Made by a program: the position numbers and the translations under genes
Notes under the pieces: generated by a model
Told to the model about the DNA's origin: nothing
Seen by the model: the letters and a program-made list of their open reading frames with translations, nothing else
Database searches by the model: none
In this document: positions 44,907-54,658 of the stretch, one piece after another
Layout of the letters: each line of letters opens with the position of its first letter
Numbering within the stretch: position 1 is the stretch's first letter
Source: Anaerolineaceae bacterium
Lineage (GTDB): Bacteria > Chloroflexota > Anaerolineae > Anaerolineales > E44-bin32
Assembly: GCA_020350285.1 (NCBI GenBank)
Contig: CP070708.1
Span: 1,156,246-1,220,245, forward strand
Reading direction: 5' to 3'
Length of the DNA stretch: 64,000 bases

Positions 44907-46190
44907 GTGAGTTTCGACAAGATGGGTACATTTCTCGGTTACCGCTGTTCAATCTGTGGTAAGGATTACAGCCCGGAAGCGGTTACCTACACGTGTCCAA
45001 ATGATGGTGGTAATCTCGACGTCACCCTAGATTACGATCGCATTCGTGCTGAGATCGATCCTTCATATGTGATGGCTTCAAAGGATGGTTCGATTTGGCG
45101 CTACTTACCGCTTCTCCCGGTAGATGATCCTGGTCATTTCGATACTCCCTTGCGCGCCGTTGGTTGGACACCGTTCTACGCTCCCACAAGATTGGCGGAT
45201 GACCTAGGTCTCTCCAATTTGTGGTTGAAAGACGATGGGCGAAATCCCACTGCGTCGTTCAAAGATCGTGCCAGTGCGGTCGTTGTAGCGAGAGCGCAGG
45301 CCATCGGAGCCGAGGTCGTAGTCACGGCCTCGACCGGGAACGCCGGCGCCGCACTGGCAGGGATGGCCGCAGCCGTCGACATCCCGGCGGTGATCCTTGC
45401 TCCCCAAGACGCCCCACAAGCCAAAGTTGCTCAATTATTGATTTTTGGTGCTCAAGTGTTCCTGATCGAGGGCAGCTATGATGAAGCCTTTGACCTCACC
45501 CTAGAAGCGGCTGAAGCTTTCGGGTGGTACTGTCGCAATACCGGATATAACCCCTTTACTGCCGAGGGAAAGAAGACAGCCGCCTTTGAGATTTGTGAGC
45601 AGTTGACCTTCAATCTCGGGGCGGTTCACGAACCGCCCCATCAATGGGAAGCCCCCGATGCGGTGTTCGTCTCCGTGGGTGATGGCAACATCATCTCAGG
45701 GCTGCATAAAGGGTTTAAAGACTTATTTGAGCTAGGGTGGATAAAATGTGTCCCCCGTTTGTACGGCGTTCAATCACATGGATCCGCAGCGATTTACAAT
45801 GCTTTTACGAACGGCACAGAAGAGATCAAGCCCGTGCAGGCGCAGACTTTAGCTGATAGTATCTCGGTAGATATGCCACGTGATGGATTGCGTGCCGTGC
45901 GAGCAGCGACCGAGACAGGTGGGGCATTCCTCGCGGTGCAAGATGAGGATATCCTAGAGGCAGTGCGGGAATTGGCCCAAAAAGCGGCGGTCTTCGCAGA
46001 ACCGGCGGGTGCAACCTCGTACGCTGGATTGATCAAAGCCGTGTCCGAAGGTCATGTTGAGCCGACGGACAATATTGTCCTTCTCAACACCGGGAATGGA
46101 TTGAAGGATGTGAAAGCCGCATTGAAGGCTGCTGGTGAGGCAATCGTTATCAAACCAACACTAGAGGCTCTCGAACGGGCTTTGAACTAG
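44907..46190 (+). CDS. Threonine synthase-like PLP enzyme
   Basis: 427 residues, fold-type II PLP enzyme of the threonine-synthase family. An N-terminal rubredoxin-like zinc ribbon (CSIC..CPNDGG) precedes the core, with PLP Lys119 in ASFKDR, Asn-rich substrate loop [18 protein letters not shown], and [14 protein letters not shown] and [15 protein letters not shown] for the phosphate region. It could make threonine from phosphohomoserine. In this island it might instead act as a lyase, as YgeX (2,3-diaminopropionate ammonia-lyase, same fold) does in the E. coli cluster. Starts GTG at 44907 or ATG at 44922; neither has a clear ribosome binding site. Confidence 0.82.
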   Translation: MSFDKMGTFLGYRCSICGKDYSPEAVTYTCPNDGGNLDVTLDYDRIRAEIDPSYVMASKDGSIWRYLPLLPVDDPGHFDTPLRAVGWTPFYAPTRLADDLGLSNLWLKDDGRNPTASFKDRASAVVVARAQAIGAEVVVTASTGNAGAALAGMAAAVDIPAVILAPQDAPQAKVAQLLIFGAQVFLIEGSYDEAFDLTLEAAEAFGWYCRNTGYNPFTAEGKKTAAFEICEQLTFNLGAVHEPPHQWEAPDAVFVSVGDGNIISGLHKGFKDLFELGWIKCVPRLYGVQSHGSAAIYNAFTNGTEEIKPVQAQTLADSISVDMPRDGLRAVRAATETGGAFLAVQDEDILEAVRELAQKAAVFAEPAGATSYAGLIKAVSEGHVEPTDNIVLLNTGNGLKDVKAALKAAGEAIVIKPTLEALERALN

Positions 46191-46216
46191 CTGATGCTCG
46201 ATGTAAGAGGCGAAAA

Positions 46217-47179
46217 ATGGAATCGAAAAGACCTGTGACTTTCTCGATCGCGGTTCCTGTATACAACGAGGTCGAATCACTCCCCGAGCTCTACCCCCGG
46301 GTTCGTGCCGTGATGGAAAGCTTGGATGAACCTTGGGAGTTGATTCTCATTGACGATGGCAGCACAGATGGTTCCACGGAAGTCATTCGATCGTTATCCG
46401 CTGATGATGATCATGTTCGACCGGTCATCTTTGCACGTAACTTTGGTCATCAGATCGCCATCACCGCAGGATTGGATCACGCCCGAGGTGAGGTGGTCAT
46501 CATCATGGATGCTGATCTGCAGGACCCACCTGAGGTGATCACCGACTTGGTGGCAAAGTGGCGAGAAGGATATGAGGTCGTTTACGCGGTACGTGAAGAG
46601 AGGGAGGGGGAATCCTGGTTCAAACGGGTCACGGCGGCGTTTTTCTACCGGCTGATAAACCGCATAACAGATGTAAACATTCCACTTGACACAGGTGATT
46701 TTCGATTATTGGATCGCAAAGTGGTAGATACATTGAATACCATGCGGGAGCGGCATCGGTTCCCGCGCGGAATGGTGGCCTGGGTGGGATTTCGACAGAT
46801 CGGTGTTCCTTATAAACGGGCAGCGCGCTATGCGGGGGAAACCAAGTATCCGTTTCGTAAGATGCTACGCCTTGCGCTGAACGCCATCACAGGGTTCTCG
46901 TATTTTCCACTCCAACTTGCGACATACTTTGGATTTATATGCGCTAGTATTAGTGCACTCGCCATCCCTGTCGTGATTGTGCTGAGGTTAGCAGGGAATC
47001 AGGCTTTCTTTGGACAGGCAACCACGCTGATCGCCGTACTCTTCTTGGGTGGGGTCCAATTGATTTCGCTAGGAATATTGGGCGAGTACGTGGGCCGCTT
47101 ATATGATGAGGTTAAAGTAAGACCGCTGTATATCCTGCGCGAAGCACCTGAAGTATCGGAATTCGATTCGGAAGACTAG
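46217..47179 (+). CDS. Family 2 glycosyltransferase (GtrB/DPM-like)
   Basis: 320 residues. The GT-A core has [37 protein letters not shown] and [12 protein letters not shown] (the DxD). Two C-terminal transmembrane helices ([23 protein letters not shown] and a second at [18 protein letters not shown]) fit polyprenyl-phosphate glucosyl/mannosyl transferases such as GtrB. It transfers a sugar from NDP- to polyprenyl-phosphate at the membrane. Its presence inside the island has no obvious purine link. Confidence 0.88.
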   Translation: MESKRPVTFSIAVPVYNEVESLPELYPRVRAVMESLDEPWELILIDDGSTDGSTEVIRSLSADDDHVRPVIFARNFGHQIAITAGLDHARGEVVIIMDADLQDPPEVITDLVAKWREGYEVVYAVREEREGESWFKRVTAAFFYRLINRITDVNIPLDTGDFRLLDRKVVDTLNTMRERHRFPRGMVAWVGFRQIGVPYKRAARYAGETKYPFRKMLRLALNAITGFSYFPLQLATYFGFICASISALAIPVVIVLRLAGNQAFFGQATTLIAVLFLGGVQLISLGILGEYVGRLYDEVKVRPLYILREAPEVSEFDSED

Positions 47180-47199
47180 GAAAGGAGCCCATCGGTAAA

Positions 47200-48663
47200 A
47201 TGATTGATCTTTCAGTTTACCAAGAGCGGTTGGAACGAACGGTTGAACGGGCACGGGAGCGGGATATCATCATCCCCACCTTCGCACAAATGAAAGATCC
47301 ATCATTAATCCCCGAAAGGATCAAGGAGGAGCTGCAGGGCATTGGGCTTTGGGATTTGGCCTCCCGCAACCTCTTCCGCATCACATGGAAGAACGAACCC
47401 GTATCCAAGGGCGGTTTATTTGGAGGAGCGAATTATCTCGAAATCCCTCAGAGCCTGACAGGGGTAGAAGCCCGAATTATCGCCCTGGTAGGAAAATGGT
47501 TTCCCACAGGATCTCATAAAGTCGGAGCGACTTTCGGTTGCCTTGTCCCACGCTTGGTTACCGGTCAGTTCGATCCGACGACCGACAAGGCGGTATGGCC
47601 ATCGACCGGGAATTATTGCCGCGGCGGAGCATATGATTCGTCCTTGTTAGCCTGTGAATCGATAGCAATCCTTCCTGAAGGCATGAGTCGTGAGCGCTTC
47701 GAGTGGCTTTCAAAAGTCGCTGGTGAGGTGATCGCTACCCCTGGAAGCGAATCCAACGTCAAGGAGATCTTCGATAAAACATGGGAGTTGAGGCGCACGC
47801 GGGATGACGTCGTGATCTTCAATCAATTCGATGAGTTCGGCAACTACCTTTGGCACTATGAGATAACTGGACACGCGATGGAAGAAGTGCTGGAAGTTGA
47901 GCTTGGCCCTCATGACGCATACCGAGGTGTGGTGTTGACTACCGGTTCGGCAGGTACGATCGGTTGTGGCGATTATATGAAGCAAGTCTTTCCCGCCAGT
48001 AAGATCGCGGCCGGTGAAGCACTTCAATGCCCGACACTTATCGAGAATGGCTTCGGGGAACACCGCATTGAGGGGATTGGTGACAAGCATGTGCCTTGGA
48101 TCCATAATGTCAAGAACACCGATATTGTGATGGCACTTGATGACAATGTGATCGTTAATCTGGCTCGGTTGTTCAACGAACCGACAGGGAAGGCATACCT
48201 GGTAGATCAGGGCGTTCCAAAAACCATTGTTGAACAATTGGACTTACTAGGTTTTTCTAGTATTGCCAACCTATCGATGGCGATCAAGTTTGCCAAGTAT
48301 TACGAATTAGGTCCAAATGATGTCATCTTGACTGTCTTTACGGATTCAATGGAACTCTATCAAAGTAGGTTGCAGGAGATGCGCGAGGAGCACGGTGAGT
48401 ACACTGAGTGTGAAGCCGCAGCTGATCAAGCTCGCTACCTATTAGGTTTGACGACGGACAACTTACTTGATTTACGTTATACAGATCAACGCCGCATTCA
48501 CAACTTAAAATATTTCACCTGGGTTGAACAACAGGGTAAGACCTACGAAGAGATCATGGACCAGTGGTATCTGGGTAATTATTGGACGAACATTCAAAGC
48601 CAGGTTCCTGAGATCGACGATTTGATCATTTCATTCAACGAGAGGGTAGGTTTAAACCCTTAG
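47200..48663 (+). CDS. Fold-type II PLP-dependent lyase/synthase
   Basis: 487 residues. The PLP lysine is probable Lys107 in FPTGSHKVGATFG, the substrate loop is PSTGNYCRGGAYDS and a glycine-rich phosphate loop VLTTGSAGTIGCGDY follows. The family resembles tryptophan-synthase-beta/cysteine-synthase proteins annotated simply as PLP-dependent. The exact reaction is not visible. It follows the glycosyltransferase by 20 bases and a GAAAGGAGC ribosome binding site is present. A second fold-type II enzyme in one island suggests a linked lyase step in amino-acid fragment turnover (inference). Confidence 0.72.
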   Translation: MIDLSVYQERLERTVERARERDIIIPTFAQMKDPSLIPERIKEELQGIGLWDLASRNLFRITWKNEPVSKGGLFGGANYLEIPQSLTGVEARIIALVGKWFPTGSHKVGATFGCLVPRLVTGQFDPTTDKAVWPSTGNYCRGGAYDSSLLACESIAILPEGMSRERFEWLSKVAGEVIATPGSESNVKEIFDKTWELRRTRDDVVIFNQFDEFGNYLWHYEITGHAMEEVLEVELGPHDAYRGVVLTTGSAGTIGCGDYMKQVFPASKIAAGEALQCPTLIENGFGEHRIEGIGDKHVPWIHNVKNTDIVMALDDNVIVNLARLFNEPTGKAYLVDQGVPKTIVEQLDLLGFSSIANLSMAIKFAKYYELGPNDVILTVFTDSMELYQSRLQEMREEHGEYTECEAAADQARYLLGLTTDNLLDLRYTDQRRIHNLKYFTWVEQQGKTYEEIMDQWYLGNYWTNIQSQVPEIDDLIISFNERVGLNP

Positions 48664-48755
48664 AATTTGTATTTCTCTTGAATACGCAATCTTATAAAAC
48701 CCCATAAATTCTGTAATGTGAATGTGATTGGGGCGTCCTCGGACATAGCCTATGC

Positions 48756-48761
48756 TACAAT
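48756..48761 (+). promoter_or_regulatory. Extended -10-like element
   Basis: TGCTACAAT (48753-48761) is a good extended -10 element (TGn plus a five-of-six -10). No matching -35 is visible at 17 bases. It lies 65 bases before the 48826 start. Confidence 0.3.
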
Positions 48762-48825
48762 GAGCTCGATCTCTACGATCAAGCTTTTCACCTGAATGTA
48801 TATCCGGTCATGGAAAGGGGGAGAG

Positions 48826-49287
48826 ATGACCGAAATCCACCCTGACGATCTTATTCTTGTGGCTGTAATGACTGATCCGCGCGATCTCGAGATTGCGCGA
48901 GTGTTGGGATGGTATCGGATTCCAGTGGCGTTTGCTCCCAAGACGTTGCGTGTGGATTGGATCGCGTTCTACCTGACAAGTGCTTTTGGGGACGAGAAAT
49001 GGTCTATCCGCTACCTTGCGCGCGTCAAGGGGCATGAACTTGTACGACGACGTGAACTGCTTCGCGATGAACCCGATCACCTGCGCGCGAATGAGCCTTA
49101 TTTTAAAGTCCAATTAGGACCGCTTGTACAACTAACAAAGCCGATACCTTCCCGGCGATGGCGACGGTTTACATTTCTCTACACAACTGGCGAACGCCTC
49201 GTGAGGGCACACGAGATCAGGGATTTACGTGTACCGCCATCACGGACGCGCGATCTGCTGTTGCGGGAAAGGGGCACGAAAGCCTAG
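48826..49287 (+). CDS. Hypothetical protein
   Basis: 153 residues from ATG 48826 (GGGGGAGAG before it). The first half starts TEIHPDDLILVAVMTDPRDLEIARVLGWYRIPVAFAPK; an alpha/beta pattern follows with conserved-looking IAFYLTSAFGDEKWSIRYLARVKGHELVRRRELLRDE. The rest is Arg- and Leu-rich, ending DLLLRERGTKA. I do not recognise a family. The alternation of strands and helices and the acidic/basic clusters suggest a small soluble nucleotide- or RNA-binding domain, which is guesswork. It stands between the PLP enzyme and hyuA, 161 and 253 bases away. Confidence 0.6.
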   Translation: MTEIHPDDLILVAVMTDPRDLEIARVLGWYRIPVAFAPKTLRVDWIAFYLTSAFGDEKWSIRYLARVKGHELVRRRELLRDEPDHLRANEPYFKVQLGPLVQLTKPIPSRRWRRFTFLYTTGERLVRAHEIRDLRVPPSRTRDLLLRERGTKA

Positions 49288-49456
49288 GGAATTACACCTA
49301 CCGAATCTTGGTTTCTCACCGCGCGATGGACTTTCCTGGTTTCTTCATGAACAAATTACATTGATTTCACTATCACTCGAGGAATGGGGAAGGGGTGGAG
49401 GCGCAGCTCCTACACCGATTGCACTACCCCTTCTCATAGGGGTGACCTTTTATCGG

Positions 49457-49485
49457 TGGAGTCATTATCTATTCACGACTATAAT
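49457..49485 (+). promoter_or_regulatory. Candidate promoter of hyuA
   Basis: A perfect -10 TATAAT (49480-49485) is preceded at 17 bases by TGGAGT (49457-49462), a weak -35. A perfect -35, TTGACA (49485-49490), overlaps it, with TATTCG at 49509-49514 as a poor -10. One of the two probably drives hyuA. Confidence 0.4.
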
Positions 49486-49540
49486 TGACAGATATTAGTG
49501 AACTGCTGTATTCGAGAAGTATGATCAGGGGTAAGGAACT

Positions 49541-50962
49541 TTGGCATATAAACTCATTCGCTCAGGGACGCTAGTTGGTGCAGGAGGGACGATCAAGGCC
49601 GATCTTTTGATCGAAGGTGAGAAGATCGTCGCCACCGGCCAGGACATGGATGTGCCTGATGCTGAGATCATCGACGCCTCCGGAAAATTCGTGATGCCGG
49701 GGGGAATCGATCCTCATACGCACTTTGACCTGCCGATGTTTGATACCGTCTGCTCGGATGATCACTATACCGGTCTAAAGGCAGCCGCATTTGGAGGCAC
49801 AACGACCGTTATCGATTTTGCCCCTCAGGATTACCCCACGCTCCAGGAATCCATCGAGAAGTGGCACGAAAAGGCTGATCACAAGGCTGCCATTGACTTC
49901 AGCTTCCACATGAACATCACAAACCTGGACGAGGGTGTCATTACAGAGATCCCGCGCTTGATCGACCAAGGAATTACCTCGGTTAAGGTGTTTACGGCAT
50001 ATAACGACCGACTGAGGCTACAGGATGGCGAGATCTTAAAGGTCATGCGGTTAAGTTCGAAGTATGGCATCTTGACCCTGATGCATGCTGAAAACGGAGA
50101 TGTGATTGAGGTCCTTACCGCTGATGCCTTAGCTGCGGGTCACACTGAACCCATATGGCATGCCCACACCAGACCAGCTTGGGGAGCAGTGGAATCCGTG
50201 TTGCGCGGGATTGCGTTGGCAGAACAGGCTAATGCGGCGCTATACATCGTGCATGTCAATACCGCTGGTGGCTTGGACCAGATCCGCTACGGACGAGCCC
50301 GGGGATTGCCCGTGATAGGAGAGACCTGTCCACAGTATCTCTTCTTCACAGAAGAGTATCTCGAACGGCCAGATGGGGCGAAGTGGATCTGTTCGCCTCC
50401 GCTTAGAAAAGAAGAGGACAACGAAGCCCTGTGGGATGGGTTAGTTGATGGGGGGCTTCAAACCATTGGAACAGACCATTGTCCGTTCTTCTTCGATGGA
50501 ACGCGTGCAATAGAGTATGAGGGTGAATGGATCTCGATTCCGGGTAAAGAATTAGGTGTCAATGACTTTACGAAAATCCCAAACGGCCTACCTGGTGTTG
50601 GCGATAGATTGCCGATCATGTGGACTTATGGGGTCGGGAAAGGGCGGCTCACACTAAATCAATTCGTGGCGTTGACGAGCACAAACCCGGCTAAGATCTT
50701 TGGACTTTATCCCCAGAAAGGTGCGTTACTCCCTGGATCAGATGCTGACATCGTGATCTGGGACCCCCAGCGACCGCTCAAATATGGGATAAATCATGCT
50801 CATCACCGCACAGACTACAATCTTTATGAGGGATGGGAGTTGGTAGGTTATCCCGAAAAGGTGTTCCTCCGTGGTCAAGTCATTGTGGATGATGAACAGT
50901 GGTTTGGCAAAGCCGGGATGGGACGCTATATCATGAGGCAACCGACCGACGGGGTGATTTAA
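49541..50962 (+). CDS. hyuA: Hydantoinase/dihydropyrimidinase (HyuA-type)
   Basis: 473 residues starting at TTG with AAGGAAC upstream. Cyclic amidohydrolase hallmarks: DPHTHFDLPMFDT (metal His pair), the carbamylated Lys in VKVFTAY, LMHAENGDVI, LYIVHVNTAGG, GTDHCPFF (Asp). HyuA opens dihydropyrimidine or hydantoin rings; E. coli HyuA acts on phenylhydantoin and belongs to the anaerobic purine cluster, where it likely acts on a ring-opened purine product. A pyrimidine role is equally possible by sequence. Confidence 0.88.
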   Translation: MAYKLIRSGTLVGAGGTIKADLLIEGEKIVATGQDMDVPDAEIIDASGKFVMPGGIDPHTHFDLPMFDTVCSDDHYTGLKAAAFGGTTTVIDFAPQDYPTLQESIEKWHEKADHKAAIDFSFHMNITNLDEGVITEIPRLIDQGITSVKVFTAYNDRLRLQDGEILKVMRLSSKYGILTLMHAENGDVIEVLTADALAAGHTEPIWHAHTRPAWGAVESVLRGIALAEQANAALYIVHVNTAGGLDQIRYGRARGLPVIGETCPQYLFFTEEYLERPDGAKWICSPPLRKEEDNEALWDGLVDGGLQTIGTDHCPFFFDGTRAIEYEGEWISIPGKELGVNDFTKIPNGLPGVGDRLPIMWTYGVGKGRLTLNQFVALTSTNPAKIFGLYPQKGALLPGSDADIVIWDPQRPLKYGINHAHHRTDYNLYEGWELVGYPEKVFLRGQVIVDDEQWFGKAGMGRYIMRQPTDGVI

Positions 50963-51016
50963 CGGTGATGGAATCGCATTATCAGGGTCAGCGTGGAAGA
51001 CGATCGGGGAGGCGGG

Positions 51017-51646
51017 ATGTCTGAGGGTATATCACGCTGGTTGGAATGGGCTCGCGAGATACATGCCCTGGCGGAAACAAGTCTTCATTATGCAAAGAAT
51101 GACTTCGAACGCTCGCGTGCCGAGCGATTGCGTGAGATTGCAGCCGAGATCGTATCCGCTCACAGTGTGATGTCGAAGCAGGAGGTTGAAGTTGCTTTCT
51201 CTGCACAACCAGGGTACATAACACCTAAGGTAGATGTGCGGGGTGCGGTTTTTCGTGAGGATAAGATCCTCTTGGTTCGTGAAAGATTGGATGATGGTTG
51301 GACCCTCCCGGGTGGTTGGGCCGATGTGGGAGAATCGCCTCGCGTAGCCGTCGAGCGTGAGGTCTTCGAAGAAGCTGGAATGTCGGTTGAAGCCACCAGG
51401 CTCGTTGGCGTCTATGATGCGAACCGCATTGAAACTGCGCTTCCCCTGTACCATGCATATAAACTCGTCTTTCTTTGTGAACCTCTTTCTGATACGCTCT
51501 CAACGAGCAGTGAGACCAGTGAGGTGGGCTTCTTTCCATTCGATGATCTGCCCCACCCATTATCAGCTCACCGCACCCTACCGCGTCATCTCGAAGATGC
51601 AGTCGCTTCGTACCGTGATCCAGGCCGTGCAACGGGTTTTGATTGA
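51017..51646 (+). CDS. NUDIX hydrolase with N-terminal domain
   Basis: 209 residues from ATG 51017 (GGGGAGGCGGG ahead). A 60-residue helical N-terminal domain (RWLEWAREIHALAETSLHY..) resembles the Nudix_N group. The NUDIX box is GGWADVGESPRVAVEREVFEEAG, with the Glu metal ligands. These enzymes hydrolyse nucleoside diphosphates linked to another group, for example ADP-ribose. It lies between hyuA and ssnA, 54 bases after the former and 14 before the latter. Confidence 0.85.
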   Translation: MSEGISRWLEWAREIHALAETSLHYAKNDFERSRAERLREIAAEIVSAHSVMSKQEVEVAFSAQPGYITPKVDVRGAVFREDKILLVRERLDDGWTLPGGWADVGESPRVAVEREVFEEAGMSVEATRLVGVYDANRIETALPLYHAYKLVFLCEPLSDTLSTSSETSEVGFFPFDDLPHPLSAHRTLPRHLEDAVASYRDPGRATGFD

Positions 51647-51660
51647 TCTTGGAGCTGGAA

Positions 51661-53016
51661 ATGCTGATTCATAACGCCCGTATTGTCACATGGGGAACAC
51701 CAAATCAAATCCTGAACGACCACGCGATCGTTCTGGAGGATGGTCTCATAAAGGAGCTAGGACCCACACAGGAAGTAGTAGCTGCACATCCGGACTCCGA
51801 GAAACTAGATGCTCAAGGTCAGTTGCTTATGCCTGGGAACATCTGTGCACATACGCATTTCTATGGGGCATTTGCACGAGGGATGGCGATACCAGGGAGA
51901 TCACCGAAGGATTTTCCTGATATCCTGGCTAAACTTTGGTGGCCATTGGATAAATCGTTAACCGAAGAGGATGTCCGTTACTCGGCGTTAGTTTGTTTGG
52001 TAGATGCGATCAAACACGGTACCACGACCTTGATCGATCATCATGCATCACCAAACGCGATCGAAGGCTCACTGGATGTCATCGCTGAAACGGTGGATGA
52101 AGCTGGGTTGAGGGGTGTGCTTTGCTACGAGGTAACGGACCGAGACGGGGTTGAAAAATCAAAAGCAGGTATCCAGGAGAATGTGCGATTCATCGAGCGG
52201 TGTCGTGAAGAAGAGGTCGCCGATGGCCGTGTCGCGGCTACATTTGGGTTGCATGCTAGTCTAACAGTATCTGATGAAACACTCGATACGTGTCGTGCGG
52301 CGGCTCCTGCTGATATCGGCTTCCACCTACATGTGGCGGAACATCCCGTAGACGAGTACGATAGTCTTGCGAAGTCGGGGATGAGGGTCGTCGATCGTTT
52401 AGAGAAGCACGGCATCCTGGGAGATCGTACAATTGTGGTGCACGCGGTGCATGTGGATGCGCGCGAGATCGAACTCTTAGCAGACAGCAAGACTTGGGTT
52501 ACACATCAACCTCGATCCAACATGAATAACGCTGTCGGCATCTCAGATGTAGAATCTATGATGCGGGCAGGGGTTCGGGTATGTTTAGGGAACGATGGAT
52601 TTTCAAACGCCATGTGGGAGGAATGGAAGACGGCATATTTAGTTCACAAGGTTTGGCATCGGGATCCTAGAAGGATGTCAGGAGGAAAGATTGTCGAGAT
52701 GGCAATTGACAACAATGCGTCCTTAGCGGGTTCGTTCTTCCCCGAAGCCCCCATAGGTGTGATTAAACCAGGGGCGCATGCTGACATTATCTTGGTCGAT
52801 TACAATCCAACCACACCCTTAAACGAAGGGAATTTACCCTGGCACATCCTGTTCGGCTTCCATGAATCAATGGTTACCACAACCATTGTCGCCGGGCGAC
52901 TCCTGATGCATGATCGACAGTTGTTGACATTGGACGAAAAGGCAATCTCTGCCCGAGCACAAGAAATTGTGCCGGATGTTTGGGAACGTTATCAATCTTT
53001 CGTGCCGGATGACTGA
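51661..53016 (+). CDS. ssnA: SsnA-type aminohydrolase
   Basis: 451 residues from ATG 51661 (GGAG at 51651-51654). The amidohydrolase core has ICAHTHFYGAFARGM, LWWPLDKSLTEEDVRYSALVC, TTTLIDHHASPNAIEGSLDV, AVHVDAREIELLADS and RSNMNNAVGIS. The WW.LD..L.EE...YS.L and DHHASP strings are typical of E. coli SsnA, a component of the anaerobic purine-degradation cluster. It is distinct from the 8-oxoguanine deaminase-like gene at 34325. Confidence 0.87.
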   Translation: MLIHNARIVTWGTPNQILNDHAIVLEDGLIKELGPTQEVVAAHPDSEKLDAQGQLLMPGNICAHTHFYGAFARGMAIPGRSPKDFPDILAKLWWPLDKSLTEEDVRYSALVCLVDAIKHGTTTLIDHHASPNAIEGSLDVIAETVDEAGLRGVLCYEVTDRDGVEKSKAGIQENVRFIERCREEEVADGRVAATFGLHASLTVSDETLDTCRAAAPADIGFHLHVAEHPVDEYDSLAKSGMRVVDRLEKHGILGDRTIVVHAVHVDAREIELLADSKTWVTHQPRSNMNNAVGISDVESMMRAGVRVCLGNDGFSNAMWEEWKTAYLVHKVWHRDPRRMSGGKIVEMAIDNNASLAGSFFPEAPIGVIKPGAHADIILVDYNPTTPLNEGNLPWHILFGFHESMVTTTIVAGRLLMHDRQLLTLDEKAISARAQEIVPDVWERYQSFVPDD

Positions 53017-53045
53017 TCACTGGCACCAATCGAGCTGGAGTGAAT

Positions 53046-53732
53046 ATGAGCGAGCGACTAATTCTCACATTAGCTATCTTAGGGGGAACCGGAAGAGTTG
53101 GCCCCGGTCTGGCTTATCGCTGGTCTAAGGCCGGCTACCATGTGATCATCGGTTCACGCACACCGGACAAAGCGAATATGGTGGCACAGGAAGTCAACGA
53201 ACGCTTGAATCGCGATGTGGTCCAGGGCATGGCCAATGAGGAAGCTGTTGAAGCCTGCGATATCGCCGTGCTCACGGTTCCGTATGAAGCACAGAAAGCG
53301 ACGCTAGAATCGTTGAAGGACCATCTTCAAGGAAAGGTGCTTGTGGTTACTACCGTTCCCCTCGTTCCACCAAACGTTAGTTTGGTACAGTTACCAGAGG
53401 CTGGTAGTGCAACGCAAGAAGCACAAGACACCCTCGGTGACGGGGTTAATGTCGTGGCCGCTTTTCAGAATGTGGCCGAGGTGCATTTGAAGGAGGACCA
53501 CCCGATCCCGTGCGATGTGCTCGTTTGTGGAAATAATGAAGATGCACGCGAACAGGTCCTGCGTTTGGTGGCGGCGGCGAAACTCGTGGGATGGGATGCA
53601 GGGCCACTCCAAAACGTTGCTGTCGTTGAGGGTCTCTCATCGATTCTGATCGGCATCAACGATCGCTACAAGATTAAAGGGGCTGGTATTCGCATTACGG
53701 GAGATCCGGTGGAGGATCGATCCAGCTCGTAA
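53046..53732 (+). CDS. NADPH-dependent F420 reductase (Fno)
   Basis: 228 residues from ATG 53046 with GGAG at 53037-53040. The N-terminus has the short Rossmann GGTGRVGPGLAYRWSKAGY and the NADP-binding SRTPDKA, characteristic of F420H2:NADP+ oxidoreductase. The C-terminal RITG..., NERL and AVVEGLSSILIG fit. The enzyme moves hydride between F420H2 and NADP+. It starts 29 bases after ssnA and two bases before cofE. Confidence 0.87.
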   Translation: MSERLILTLAILGGTGRVGPGLAYRWSKAGYHVIIGSRTPDKANMVAQEVNERLNRDVVQGMANEEAVEACDIAVLTVPYEAQKATLESLKDHLQGKVLVVTTVPLVPPNVSLVQLPEAGSATQEAQDTLGDGVNVVAAFQNVAEVHLKEDHPIPCDVLVCGNNEDAREQVLRLVAAAKLVGWDAGPLQNVAVVEGLSSILIGINDRYKIKGAGIRITGDPVEDRSSS

Positions 53733-53734
53733 GC

Positions 53735-54508
53735 ATGACCTCACAAATGATTTATACAGCCCTGCCAGGGCTTCCCCTCGTCCAACCGGGGGACGACCTC
53801 GCCACAATGATCCTGGAGGGTCTTGAGCGCGCCTCTTTGGTTCTACAAAACGGTGATGTGATCGTGGTGGGCCAAAAGGTCGTCTCCAAAGCTGAAGCGC
53901 GGTTGATAAACTTGTACCACGTAACGCCGTCAACAGACGCCCTCCTTCTGGCTGAGGAGACGAAGAAGGACCCGAGATTGGTTGAAGTAATCCTTCGTGA
54001 AAGCAACCGCGTGGTACGAAAACGGGTTGATCTGATCATCGTCGAACATAAATTAGGTTTTATCTGTGCTAACGCTGGGGTTGATCACTCAAATATTCGG
54101 GGTATGGGAGACAGACCGGGGGAATGGGTCTCTATGTTGCCCGAAGATCCAGATGCCTCTGCTCAGAAACTCCGTCAACGCATCCATGATGCCACAGGTG
54201 CCCAAGTCGGTGTTTTGATCATCGATTCTCAAGGGCGCGCCTGGAGGCTTGGCACGGTAGGGACCGTTATTGGCGTTGCCGGCTTTCCAGCGCTGCTTGA
54301 CCTGAGAGGGCAACCAGATCTATTTGGTGATCTCTTGAAAACAACTGAAGTCGGATTGGCAGATGAGGTCGCTGCTGGGGCCTCTGTTCTTATGGGTCAA
54401 GCGGACGAATGTCGTCCTGTTATCCATGTGAGAGGGTTGCCATACGACTTGCGTGAGGGATCATTGAGTGAAATCTTGAGGCCGAAGGAGTTGGATTTGT
54501 TTCGTTAG
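53735..54508 (+). CDS. cofE: Coenzyme F420-0:L-glutamate ligase
   Basis: 257 residues. CofE features are VVGQKVVSKAEARLINL, IICANAGVDHSNIRGMG and GVLIIDSQGRAWRLGTVGTVIGVAGFPAL. It adds the first glutamates to F420-0 in a GTP-dependent reaction. The FbiB-type fusion with a nitroreductase is absent, since the nitroreductase is a separate gene downstream (54659). An inverted-repeat terminator between the two marks separate transcription. Confidence 0.92.
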   Translation: MTSQMIYTALPGLPLVQPGDDLATMILEGLERASLVLQNGDVIVVGQKVVSKAEARLINLYHVTPSTDALLLAEETKKDPRLVEVILRESNRVVRKRVDLIIVEHKLGFICANAGVDHSNIRGMGDRPGEWVSMLPEDPDASAQKLRQRIHDATGAQVGVLIIDSQGRAWRLGTVGTVIGVAGFPALLDLRGQPDLFGDLLKTTEVGLADEVAAGASVLMGQADECRPVIHVRGLPYDLREGSLSEILRPKELDLFR

Positions 54509-54580
54509 ATGCTGAAGCCGCCAAGATGCAAGGCATTCGCACAGTTAAGATCGCGATCATCACAGAGAGGAAATGAATAA

Positions 54581-54617
54581 AAGTAGTTCAAGAAGAGCAC
54601 CCTGAACTACTTGTTTT
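54581..54617 (+). terminator. Intrinsic terminator after cofE
   Basis: Stem AAGTAGTTCA (54581-54590) with TGAACTACTT (54603-54612), 12-base loop, followed by TTTT (54614-54617). It splits the F420 genes into two transcription units. Confidence 0.6.
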
Positions 54618-54658
54618 ATATCCGTCCAAGAGTCGCTCGTTCGGTGTAGAGAGGCAAG

